DNA of 64,000 nt from Pseudomonadota bacterium. Lineage in GTDB: Bacteria > Pseudomonadota > Alphaproteobacteria > Caulobacterales > Caulobacteraceae. The stretch is taken from positions 1-64,000 of the forward strand of contig JAEWJI010000016.1 of NCBI GenBank assembly GCA_023386645.1, written 5' to 3'. A model generated the notes under the pieces. That model was given only the letters and a program-made list of their open reading frames with translations, made no database searches and was not told the DNA's origin. The position numbers and the translations under genes were made by a program. Within the stretch, counting starts at the first letter, position 1. The number at the start of each line of letters is the position of its first letter. Below are positions 33,247 to 41,435 of the stretch, piece by piece.

Positions 33247-33426
33247 CGCGGCCATGGTAGCAGTTGGACCGATGAAACTCTGACCGGTTCCTCTGCACGC
33301 GGTGGAAAAGCCACCCGGCCTGTGGATGCGAGTGGACAGTTGCGCCACCTTGACTTTCCGAGGTGATGGTGCGCCCTACGCCCCTCCCTTTTTGCGCTGT
33401 TTCGCAGCCGTTTCAGACGATCCGAC

Positions 33427-35259
33427 ATGCACGCCTATCGCTCACACACCTGCGGCGCGCTGCGCGCCTCCGACGCCGGCGCGGCCGTGCGCCTGTCCGG
33501 CTGGGTGCATCGCAAGCGCGACCACGGCGGCCTGTTGTTCATCGATCTGCGCGACCACTACGGCCTGAGCCAACTGGTCCTGCACCCGGAGACGCCAGGC
33601 TTCGATGTGGTTGAACGCCTGCGGGCCGAGAGCGTGATCCGGGTCGACGGCGAAGTCATCGCTCGCGACGCCTCGGTGGTGAACCCCAACCTGCCGACCG
33701 GCGAGGTCGAGGTTCGGGTGCAGGGCGTCGAGGTCCTGTCGGAAGCCGCCGAACTGCCGCTGCCGGTCTTCGGTGAGCCGGAATACCCCGAGGAGCTGCG
33801 CCTCAAGCACCGCTACCTGGATCTGCGTCGCGAGACCCTGCACAAGAACATCGTCCTGCGCTCGAAAGTGATCTCGTCGATCCGCCGCCGCATGGTCGAC
33901 CAGGGCTTCCTTGAATATCAAACCCCGATCCTGACCGCCTCCTCGCCGGAGGGCGCGCGCGACTTCCTGGTGCCGTCGCGTCTGCACCCGGGCAAGTTCT
34001 ACGCGCTCCCGCAGGCGCCGCAGCAGTTCAAGCAATTGCTGATGGTCTCGGGCTTCGACCGCTATTTCCAGATCGCGCCCTGCTTCCGTGACGAGGACCT
34101 GCGCGCCGACCGGTCGCTGGAGTTCTACCAGCTCGACGTCGAAATGAGCTTTGTCACGCAAGAGGATGTTTTCGCAGCGATCGAACCGGTCATGCACGGG
34201 GTGTTCGAGGAGTTCGCCGAGGGCAAGCCGGTGTCGCCGATCGACCAGACGCACACCTTCACCAACGATTTCGGTCAGACGCTGGAGCACTCCGGTTTCG
34301 AGCGGCTGACCTACGAGCAGTCGATGGCCTGGTACGGCACCGACAAGCCGGACACCCGCAACCCGATCAAGATGCGGGATGTCTCCGATCACTTCCGCGA
34401 CGGCGGTTTCGGCCTGTTCAACAAGATCCTCGCGGCGGACGCTAAGAACGCGGTCTGGGCCATCCCGGCCCCGACCGGCGGCAGCCGCGCCTTCTGCGAC
34501 CGGATGAACTCCTGGGCCCAGGGCGAGGGCCAGCCGGGCCTGGGCTATATCTTCTGGTCCGACGACCAGGGCGCCTGGGGCGGGCCGATCGCCAAGAACC
34601 TCGGCCAGGAGCCGACGGAGGCCCTGATGGCCTCGCTCGGTCTCGGCAAGGGCGACGCCGCCTTCTTCGCCGCCGGCCAGCCGTCTGTCTTCGCCAAGTT
34701 CGCGGGCCTGGCCCGCACCCGCGTCGGGACCGAATTGAAGCTGATCGACGAGAACCAGTTCAAGTTCTGCTGGATCGTCGACTTCCCGATGTTCGAATGG
34801 TCGGAGGAAGAGAAGAAGGTCGACTTCTCCCACAACCCCTTCTCCATGCCCCAGGGCGGGCTCGAAGCGCTGGAGACTCAGGACCCGCTGACTATCCGCG
34901 CCTATCAGTACGACATCGTCTGCAACGGCTATGAGCTGTGCTCGGGCGCGATCCGGAACCACAAGGCCGAGATCATGCTCAAGGCCTTCCAGATCGCCGG
35001 CTACGACGCCTCGGTGGTCGAAGAGCAGTTCGGCGGCATGCTGAACGCCTTCCGCTACGGCGCGCCGCCGCACGGTGGTCTGGCGCCTGGCATCGACCGG
35101 ATCGTCATGCTGCTGGCCGGCGAACAGGCCATTCGCGAGGTTATCGCCTTCCCGCTGAACCAGCAGGGCGAGGATCTGCTGATGAACGCGCCCACCGAGG
35201 CGGCCGAGCGTCAGCTGAAGGACGTGCACATCCGCACGAGCCTGCCGATCAAGGTCTGA
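33427..35259 (+). CDS. aspS: Aspartyl-tRNA synthetase (probably non-discriminating)
   Basis: This class II synthetase charges tRNA-Asp. It has an OB-fold anticodon domain (AVRLSGWVHRKRDHGGLLFI), then class II motifs including FLVPSRLHPGKFYALPQAP, FRDEDLRADRSLEFYQLD and the C-terminal GGLAPGIDRIVMLLAG. It also has the bacterial GAD insertion domain. The length is 610 aa. Because gatCAB is encoded further along, the organism probably makes Asn-tRNA or Gln-tRNA by transamidation; AspS may then also charge tRNA-Asn. That is an inference, since asnS and glnS cannot be checked here. Confidence 0.95.
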   Translation: MHAYRSHTCGALRASDAGAAVRLSGWVHRKRDHGGLLFIDLRDHYGLSQLVLHPETPGFDVVERLRAESVIRVDGEVIARDASVVNPNLPTGEVEVRVQGVEVLSEAAELPLPVFGEPEYPEELRLKHRYLDLRRETLHKNIVLRSKVISSIRRRMVDQGFLEYQTPILTASSPEGARDFLVPSRLHPGKFYALPQAPQQFKQLLMVSGFDRYFQIAPCFRDEDLRADRSLEFYQLDVEMSFVTQEDVFAAIEPVMHGVFEEFAEGKPVSPIDQTHTFTNDFGQTLEHSGFERLTYEQSMAWYGTDKPDTRNPIKMRDVSDHFRDGGFGLFNKILAADAKNAVWAIPAPTGGSRAFCDRMNSWAQGEGQPGLGYIFWSDDQGAWGGPIAKNLGQEPTEALMASLGLGKGDAAFFAAGQPSVFAKFAGLARTRVGTELKLIDENQFKFCWIVDFPMFEWSEEEKKVDFSHNPFSMPQGGLEALETQDPLTIRAYQYDIVCNGYELCSGAIRNHKAEIMLKAFQIAGYDASVVEEQFGGMLNAFRYGAPPHGGLAPGIDRIVMLLAGEQAIREVIAFPLNQQGEDLLMNAPTEAAERQLKDVHIRTSLPIKV

Positions 35260-35295
35260 AGCTGGAGTTGGGGGTGCGGGCCGCCCCCCCTTGTG

Positions 35296-36210
35296 TCAGT
35301 CGGCGTCGGCCATGACGAAGTGCCTGACGCGCGGCACAGGCGGAGCCGGCGGCGCGGGCGGGGCTGGCGGAACGCCTCGGATCGTGACCATTCGGCCTCC
35401 GCAGGCACGGCCCGTCAGCCGACCCGGCAGGCGGGTGCCGCCGTCGGCGCAGGCCTGCGAGACCTGCTCCTGGGTTAGTCCGCGTGCGCGCGACAGATCG
35501 GCCCCACGGATGTCTGTCCGGGCGAGCACGGCCCCGGTGAAATCGGCGCGGCTCAGCTGGGCGCCGGCCAGCGAAGCGCCGTTCAGTTCCGCCTCGCGGA
35601 ACGAGGCGCCGGTGAAGTCGCCATTGCGCAGGTTGGCCGCAGCCATCTCCGCGCCCACGAAACTCGCCCCGCGCGCGTCCATGTTCGCCAGGGTGGCGCC
35701 CATCAGTTCGCTGCCGCTGAAGTTGGCATTGCGGGCGTAGGCGCCGTTCATATTGACGCCCAGCATCTCGGCCGAGGACAGGTTGGTATTGGCGAGCACG
35801 GCCCGGCTGAAGGCGGCGCCCATCGCTTCCGCGCCGCTCAGATTGGCGTCGGTGAAGTTGGCGCCCACGAAGTTCGCGCCGTTGATCTCCACGCCACGCA
35901 TGTCGGTGCGGGTGAAGTCGCTGTTCGAGAAGTTGGAGCCCACCAGCGCCGCGCCGCGTAGGTTGGCACCGACGAGGGTGGCGTTGGGGAAATCGGCGCC
36001 GGTGAAGGTCGCTCCGGACAGGTTCCGCCCCGACAGTTCGCAACGCGCGCACGAGCCGCCCAACGACACCATCCGGGCCACGTCGCGGTCCTGCCACATA
36101 AGCTGCGTCGCGGCGCTGGCGGCCGATGCGACGGCGAACACGCCAAGGGCTGCGCCGGCGGCGAGAGTGGAACGGAGGAGGGCGTTCAACTGGGTCACGA
36201 GCACCGTCAT
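35296..36210 (-). CDS. Secreted pentapeptide-repeat protein, long form
   Basis: The 304-aa product has a signal peptide (residues 1 to about 34, ending ASAASA). A cap follows (VARMVSLGGSCARCELSGR), then roughly 30 pentapeptide units of the A(D/N)L/F type (GANLR GAALV GSNFS), which should fold as a right-handed quadrilateral beta helix. The C-cap is GLTQEQVSQAC followed by TRLP and RACGG, and a PPAPPAPPAPP tail ends the protein. The N- and C-caps closely match those of the shorter protein encoded just upstream (36262-36744). It is probably periplasmic. Pentapeptide proteins have varied roles; none can be assigned. Confidence 0.85.
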   Translation of the reverse strand: MTVLVTQLNALLRSTLAAGAALGVFAVASAASAATQLMWQDRDVARMVSLGGSCARCELSGRNLSGATFTGADFPNATLVGANLRGAALVGSNFSNSDFTRTDMRGVEINGANFVGANFTDANLSGAEAMGAAFSRAVLANTNLSSAEMLGVNMNGAYARNANFSGSELMGATLANMDARGASFVGAEMAAANLRNGDFTGASFREAELNGASLAGAQLSRADFTGAVLARTDIRGADLSRARGLTQEQVSQACADGGTRLPGRLTGRACGGRMVTIRGVPPAPPAPPAPPVPRVRHFVMADAD

Positions 36211-36261
36211 GCCGTCAAACCCCGCTGGACCCTACTTAAATCGTCGTAAGGATGAGGTCGC

Positions 36262-36744
36262 TCAGCAGGCCGGAATGCGCAACCCGCGGGGCAAGCTGGT
36301 GGCCTCGTCGCCGCAGGCGCGGTTCAGCTGGCTCTGATTGAGACCGGTGGCCCCGACCAGCTGCGCCCCTGAGAAGTTGGCGCCGGTCAGGTTGGCTCCC
36401 GCGAAAGCCGAGCCCTGCAGGTAGGCCCCCACGAAGCTGGCGTTCGTCAAGTCGGCGCCTGTGAAGTTGGAGCTGGAGAAAACGCCCCCATAGGCCTCCA
36501 CATCGCGAAGGTCCGCTTGGGAGAAACGCGTGCGGTTCATCACCGCCAAACTCAGGTCAGCCTGGCGCAGTCGCGATCCCGACAGGTTCAATCCGCGCGC
36601 CTCGAGGCCCGAGAAGTCGCCCTGAAAAAGGTTGCAGCCGCTGCACGAGACGCCGCCCCGCACTCGGGCGATCTGGCTGGCGTTTTGCGCCGCCGCCGGT
36701 GCGGCGATGGCGAGAAGGGAAAGGACGATCAGGGCGCGCTTCAT
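36262..36744 (-). CDS. Secreted pentapeptide-repeat protein, short form
   Basis: The 160-aa product has a signal peptide (MKRALIVLSLLAIAAPAAAQ). The N-cap is IARVRGGVSCSGCNLFQGD, followed by about 15 pentapeptide units (GLNLS GSRLR QADLS) and the C-cap GLNQSQLNRACGDEATSLP ending PAC. The caps are nearly the same as in the long form downstream: an S-C-x-x-C after the signal peptide and two more Cys at the end. The start at 36744 gives the signal peptide; the longer frame runs into the neighbouring gene. A gap of 51 bases to the long form allows co-transcription. Confidence 0.85.
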   Translation of the reverse strand: MKRALIVLSLLAIAAPAAAQNASQIARVRGGVSCSGCNLFQGDFSGLEARGLNLSGSRLRQADLSLAVMNRTRFSQADLRDVEAYGGVFSSSNFTGADLTNASFVGAYLQGSAFAGANLTGANFSGAQLVGATGLNQSQLNRACGDEATSLPRGLRIPAC

Positions 36745-36826
36745 CACGTTCCAGGCTCCAGCCGGCCGCTCGGGCCAGGTCATGATCACCCTTAACCGCC
36801 AAGGCGTTACGATCTGCTGAGCGAGA

Positions 36827-39553
36827 TCAGCCCTGCATCGATGGCGCGATCCCGCAGTTGTCGCACACCCAGCCGCCGCCGCGCTGCTGGAGGGTGAAGT
36901 CCCCGCAGGCCGGACAGGCGTCGGCGTTGGCGATCGAGGCCTCGCGCGGTCCGGCGTCGCGTTTGCCGAATGGCAGGACGACCAGGTTGTCCGGAGTGGC
37001 CCCTCGGGCGAACCCCTTGGAAATGAAGCGGGCGGCGGGCACCAGTTCGTCGGCCTTGCCGCCGCCCAGCCCGTCCGCGTCAAGGGTGTCGGCCCCCGCG
37101 TTCGCCAGCTCCTCGCGACCCAGATAGCTGACCCCCAGTTCGCGGAAGATGTAGTCGAGGATGGAGGTCGCCGAGCCGATCGAGTCGTTGCCCGTCACCC
37201 GGCCGGCCGGTTCAAAGCGGGTGAAGACGAAGGCGTCCACGAACTCGTCCAGCGGCACGCCGTACTGCAGCCCGATCGAGATCGCGATGGCGAAATTGTT
37301 CATCAGGCTCCGGAAGGCGGCGCCCTCCTTGTGCATGTCGATGAAGACCTCGCCGAGTTCGCCGTCCTCGTATTCTCCCGTGTGCAGATACACCTTGTGC
37401 CCGCCGACCGAGGCCTTCTGGATATAGCCCTTCCGGCGGTCCGGCAGCTTCCGCCGGGCGCGGTCGCGTTCAATCACCCGCTCGACGATGGTCTCGACGG
37501 GGTCCTGCGAGGCGTGCTGGGCGTCGGCAGGAACGTTCGTCTCCGGAAGCTCGAACAGCCGGCCGCCAGGCGCCGGCTCTCGACGGAGGCGGATGGCTTG
37601 ATGTTCGCGAAGGGCTTGGGCGATCAGCACCGAGGCCTCGTCCACCCCGGTTCGCCACGGCACGATGATCGTCTGCGGGATCGGAACATCGCCCATCTCG
37701 GCCACCGCCCCGGCGAACGACGCCTCCACGGCCGCCTGATCCAGCCACGGGCCGAGTTTGGCGGGCAGGTCGGGCCAACCGGTCAGATCTTCGTGGCCGA
37801 AGATCCGGTGTTCGGCCGCCTCGATCTCAGCCGCCGACAGTTCCAGGCGGTCCAGCAGGCGATCCTGGTCGGAGCCGACGCCCCAGACATCGGACACGAA
37901 GCCCGCGCCCAGCACGTTGACCGAAAAGACGCTGTCCAGACTTTCGGCGGTCCGGCAGGCGCGATCGACCGCCTCCAGCTCGACCTCCGTCAGGCCGAGC
38001 CCCGTCAGGCGGGCAGGGTCCAGTTCGGGCGCCCCCGGGAGGGTCCGTGTCCCGAACACCCAGGCTTCGGCCGCATCCAGATCTCCGCCCGCCTCGATTA
38101 GCGCGGCGGCGATGGCCGGATGAAGACGTCTGAAGATTTCGCCATCGCCCGTTTCCCCGACGGTTACGGCCGCGAATGGCGTCTGGCCAAGCCGCAGGGC
38201 CGCTTCCGCGTCCGCGTTGATCGCCACATCGATCAGGCCGTGGCGGCGTTCGGGATGAGCGAGCGTCGACTCCAGCGCGGTCTTCGCCGCCGTGGCTAAA
38301 GCGTCGGTCGCAGGGCCGAGTTCGTCGGACAGCCGCCGTGCGGCCGCCTGAGCCGCCTCAGAGGCGATGTGGCGAGCCCCTATCCGCTGTCCCATCGCGT
38401 GCGAGGCCGCTGCTGCGGTTCCGGCGATGAGCGCGCTCGCCGTCCGCAGGCGGGCGGCGGCCTGCTCAAGCGAGCGTCCCTCCTGCAGAAGCCAGGCCTC
38501 GGCCCCCGCCAGCGCAAACAGGATCGGGCGGATGGCGTATCGGCGCCGAGCCTCCTGTCCCGTGGCGCTGAAGCCCGACGCGATCTCGATCTCGAGCGCG
38601 ACGGTCCACAGTCGCGTCAGATCGACCAGGTGGGCCGCCAGATGTTCGTCGTCGGCGCTCATTCGAGCGACGGCGGACAGGTCCAGACAAACTCCGGGCG
38701 CCAGCCTCGCGTCCGCGCACGCTTGCGCATTCTCCCGGTCGGCACAGACGACCAGGTCGCAGCGAAGGCTCGCGCGAGCCGCAGCGGCCGCCTGATCGGA
38801 CGCGGGATCGACCAGGATGACCGGCACCGCCGGGGTGGATGGGTGGGGGGAGGGATGGGGAACGGCCGAACCCATCGCCGTCTCCAGTATGTCGGCGTCG
38901 CTCGCGCCGGCATGACGTGCCGCGATCGCCGCGCGGGCCAGCGCCGGGTTGCGCAGCGGGTCGGCGCAATCGCGGGGGTCGCCTTGGCAACGGTCGACGG
39001 CGTCGCGCACGGCGGACAACGCCTCGCTCAGCCGCTCTCCACTTCGCCGCTCCAGTTCGGATCGGCGGATATGGTCGGCCATGGCGTTCAACCGCGCCCG
39101 ATGGGTCGGATCGCTCAGGTCCAGCACGGCGGCCGCCGGAGTTTCGACCGGATCGTCCACAACAGGGTGGACGCGCGCGCCGTCGCCTGGCGCCCTTGCC
39201 GGCGCCGCGAGGCCCAGCAGCACCGTCGCCGCCAGCTCCCGGGCGAACACTCGCGCCTGCTCTTCGCCGGTCAGGAGGCCGATCGCCCGCCCCCAGGCCG
39301 CCAGTCGACCGGCCCAACCCTCGATGGCGCCGCCCAATATCTCGCCAGAAACGAGGGGGCCAAGCTCAAGCCGCGGCAGGTCGCTGGGCAAATCATCGGC
39401 CCAGTCCATCCACGCCTCGGCCTGGGCGTCGGTCCATGCGGTCGGGACGACCACCTCCGCCAAGGCCGTCGGGCGCTCCAGAACACGACGCTCAAGCGGC
39501 AGGCGCGACGCCAGGATGTCGAACCGGGGTGTGAAGCGCATGTCAGCCTCCAT
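36827..39553 (-). CDS. NrdJ-like protein with TSCPD domain, apparently catalytically reduced
   Basis: The 908-aa protein ends like alphaproteobacterial class II (B12) ribonucleotide reductases: RRKLPDRRKGYIQKASVGGH from about residue 700, then IDMHKEGAAFRSLMNNFAIA, TRFEPAGRVTGNDSI and YIFRELGVSYLG. A zinc-ribbon end follows (CPAC near 880 and CDNC near 897). Upstream parts also echo NrdJ (LVDLTRLWTVALEI; VFGTRTLPGAPELD). I find no glycyl-rich catalytic loop, no NPCSE-type motif and no active-site cysteine region, and it is about 300 aa shorter than NrdJ. It may be a regulatory or vestigial paralog. Two secreted pentapeptide genes follow. Confidence 0.6.
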   Translation of the reverse strand: MEADMRFTPRFDILASRLPLERRVLERPTALAEVVVPTAWTDAQAEAWMDWADDLPSDLPRLELGPLVSGEILGGAIEGWAGRLAAWGRAIGLLTGEEQARVFARELAATVLLGLAAPARAPGDGARVHPVVDDPVETPAAAVLDLSDPTHRARLNAMADHIRRSELERRSGERLSEALSAVRDAVDRCQGDPRDCADPLRNPALARAAIAARHAGASDADILETAMGSAVPHPSPHPSTPAVPVILVDPASDQAAAAARASLRCDLVVCADRENAQACADARLAPGVCLDLSAVARMSADDEHLAAHLVDLTRLWTVALEIEIASGFSATGQEARRRYAIRPILFALAGAEAWLLQEGRSLEQAAARLRTASALIAGTAAAASHAMGQRIGARHIASEAAQAAARRLSDELGPATDALATAAKTALESTLAHPERRHGLIDVAINADAEAALRLGQTPFAAVTVGETGDGEIFRRLHPAIAAALIEAGGDLDAAEAWVFGTRTLPGAPELDPARLTGLGLTEVELEAVDRACRTAESLDSVFSVNVLGAGFVSDVWGVGSDQDRLLDRLELSAAEIEAAEHRIFGHEDLTGWPDLPAKLGPWLDQAAVEASFAGAVAEMGDVPIPQTIIVPWRTGVDEASVLIAQALREHQAIRLRREPAPGGRLFELPETNVPADAQHASQDPVETIVERVIERDRARRKLPDRRKGYIQKASVGGHKVYLHTGEYEDGELGEVFIDMHKEGAAFRSLMNNFAIAISIGLQYGVPLDEFVDAFVFTRFEPAGRVTGNDSIGSATSILDYIFRELGVSYLGREELANAGADTLDADGLGGGKADELVPAARFISKGFARGATPDNLVVLPFGKRDAGPREASIANADACPACGDFTLQQRGGGWVCDNCGIAPSMQG

Positions 39554-39676
39554 GCTGGACGTTAGGCGCCACTGAGGCTCCGCGCAATAAATCTGGCGTG
39601 GCGAGGCGTGGTTACCCCCAAGATGTAGAAGCCTTGTCCAGGACGAAGCGGCTGGACGCTAGGCGGCCGGGTTTCT

Positions 39677-40123
39677 ATGATCGCCGCCGTCGCCGCGCCT
39701 TCCCGGGCGGCGCTGTCAGTGGATTTCGACGTGCTCGGCAAGATCTTCGGTTGGTGGAACGGCGCGACCATCGGCACCCACTTCACGGTGGGTCGCCGGG
39801 GTGAACTGATCGGCACGGACGAGTTCGGCAACCGCTACTACGAGAGCCGAGATCGGATCAGCTATGACGGTCGTCGGCGCCGCTGGGTGATCTACAACGG
39901 CTACGCCGACGCCTCGAAGGTGCCGCCGGACTGGCATGGCTGGCTGCGTTACACGTTCAATGAGCCGCCCACCGTCGCGCCCTTGTCGCGCCGCGCGTGG
40001 GAAAAGCCGCATCTGCCCAATCTGTCGGGCACCCCGATGGCCTGGCGGCCTCAGGGGTCTCTGGCCTCGGAAGGCCGTCGTCCCGCCGCGACGGGCGATT
40101 ATGAGGCCTGGAAGCCGGAATGA
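39677..40123 (+). CDS. NDUFA12-like complex I accessory subunit
   Basis: This is a homolog of the mitochondrial complex I accessory subunit NDUFA12 (B17.2), found in alphaproteobacteria. Conserved segments are VLGKIFGWWNGATIGTHF, GTDEFGNRYYESRD, RRRRWVIYNGYADASKVP and DWHGWLRYTFNEPP, with KPHLPNLSGTPMAWRP near the end. The length is up to 148 aa. The start may be the ATG at 39677 or the GTG at 39719, which gives the more typical short N-terminus. It overlaps the following DUF2155 gene by ATGA. The block with DUF2155, aat and accBC is a conserved alphaproteobacterial arrangement. Confidence 0.9.
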   Translation: MIAAVAAPSRAALSVDFDVLGKIFGWWNGATIGTHFTVGRRGELIGTDEFGNRYYESRDRISYDGRRRRWVIYNGYADASKVPPDWHGWLRYTFNEPPTVAPLSRRAWEKPHLPNLSGTPMAWRPQGSLASEGRRPAATGDYEAWKPE

Positions 40124-40782
40124 GCCGGTTCCGCCTGCTGGTCGGCGCATGTGCGGGCGTGCTGGCGATCGGCGCCGGCGCGGTCGGCGCCGCGGGGCTT
40201 CAGGACGCGCCGCCCCAGGAAGCCACGCCCGCGCCCGATCCCATCGGCGATATTCTGAGGGCCCAGCCCCCCGTGCCTGAGGCGGCGCCTACCGGCGAGC
40301 CCGCCCCCGCCGCTCCGGTGGTCGTCACCCCCGCCCAGCCTCTGACCGAGTCCGCCGCCGCCGAGGCTAAGGAGACCGAGGGGGGCGAGGAGGAGGCCGC
40401 GACGGAAGAACGGGCGGAAGCTCCGACCAAGCTGGAAGAGCCCGCTGTCCCGACCCGTCGCCAGCGTCGTCCGGTCGTCATCGTCGAGGCGATCGACAAG
40501 ATCACGGCCGAATCGATGCGGTTCGAAGTGGCGGTCGGCGGCCGGCCCGTTCGCTTCAACAAAACCCTGATCTTTACCGCCCGCGCCTGCGAGGTCTCCG
40601 CGCCGGATGAGCCGGTCGAGGACTCTATCGCCTACATGGATGTCTCGATCCAACCGCGCGGGGCGGTGCGCGCCAGCGAGCCCAGGCAGATCTTCCGGGG
40701 CTGGATGTTCGCTTCTTCGCCCGGCGTCAGCGGACTACAGCACCCGATCTACGACGCCTGGATCGTGGGCTGTAAGGCGTAA
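40120..40782 (+). CDS. DUF2155 domain protein, secreted
   Basis: The 220-aa product has an N-terminal signal peptide or anchor (LLVGACAGVLAIGAGAVGAA), then a Pro/Ala/Glu-rich linker to about residue 115. The conserved DUF2155 domain follows (VVIVEAIDKITAESMRFEV, GWMFASSPGVSGLQHPIYD, ending WIVGCKA). The function of the family is not known. It is translationally coupled to the NDUFA12 gene and its last 34 bases overlap the convergent aat gene. Two Cys (in ARACEVS and VGCKA) are in positions typical of the family. Confidence 0.88.
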   Translation: MSRFRLLVGACAGVLAIGAGAVGAAGLQDAPPQEATPAPDPIGDILRAQPPVPEAAPTGEPAPAAPVVVTPAQPLTESAAAEAKETEGGEEEAATEERAEAPTKLEEPAVPTRRQRRPVVIVEAIDKITAESMRFEVAVGGRPVRFNKTLIFTARACEVSAPDEPVEDSIAYMDVSIQPRGAVRASEPRQIFRGWMFASSPGVSGLQHPIYDAWIVGCKA

Positions 40783-41435
40783 GCCAACGCCTCGACCCCG
40801 CTGAGCGGCCGGTTGAAGCTCTCGACGTCGGGGGTGATCTTCAGTGCCGCTTCCAGCTGGATCAGGTAGTCCGCCTGCGCGGTCTCGACCGCGCCGAACT
40901 GACCCAGATGGTCGGTCAGGAACTGGGCGTCCAGCAGGCTCCAGCCTCCCCGCTTCAGGCGGGCGACCAGATGGACCAAAGCCACCTTTGACGCGTCCCT
41001 CTCCCGGCTGAACATGCTCTCGCCGAAGAAGGCGCCGCCCAGGGCAACCCCATAAAGGCCGCCGACCAGCATCCCGTCTCGCCAACATTCCACACTGTGC
41101 GCCGCTCGCCGCGCATGGAGCGCCTGGTAGAGCCGCTGGATGGGGCCGTTGATCCAGGTGTCCTCGCGGCCTGGGGCGGGTGCGGCGCAGGCGTCGATAA
41201 CCTGGGCGAAAGCCGCATCCACGCGAACCTCGAACCGATCGTTCCGGACGGTGCGCCTCAGCCGACTGGGGATTCGGAAGCCGTCGAGCGGAAGGAGCCC
41301 CCGCCGCTCAGGTTCGATCAGGAAGACCCGTGGATCGTCGCGCGCCTCGCCCATGGGGAAGACGCCCGAGGCGTAACAGCGAAGCAGGTCTTCCGGGCCG
41401 AAGACCCCGTCGGGCGAAGGCGGGTCGCCGCTCAG
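40749..41435 (-). CDS. aat: Leucyl/phenylalanyl-tRNA--protein transferase, CTG start proposed
   Basis: Aat adds Leu or Phe to proteins with N-terminal Arg or Lys, marking them for ClpAP in the N-degron pathway. The family sequence begins at FGPEDLLRCYASGVFPMGEA and continues with LPLDGFRIPSRLRRTVRND, SVECWRDGMLVGGLYGVAL and FFGESMF. No ATG, GTG or TTG lies between an implausibly far ATG at 41597 and the conserved domain. A CTG at 41435 overlaps the accC TGA (CTGA) and has GAAGGGCGA upstream, so I place the start there (228 aa). The C-terminal end overlaps the convergent DUF2155 gene by 34 bases. Confidence 0.85.
   Translation of the reverse strand: MSGDPPSPDGVFGPEDLLRCYASGVFPMGEARDDPRVFLIEPERRGLLPLDGFRIPSRLRRTVRNDRFEVRVDAAFAQVIDACAAPAPGREDTWINGPIQRLYQALHARRAAHSVECWRDGMLVGGLYGVALGGAFFGESMFSRERDASKVALVHLVARLKRGGWSLLDAQFLTDHLGQFGAVETAQADYLIQLEAALKITPDVESFNRPLSGVEALAYALQPTIQAS

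Noticed and set aside
33442..35229. A 595-codon open frame antisense to aspS
   Set aside because: It mirrors the codon structure of aspS, has no family motifs and is a typical GC-rich antiframe.
36212..36826. CtrA sites near the pentapeptide genes
   Set aside because: Only isolated TTAACC-like halves are seen, without the TTAA-N7-TTAA spacing.
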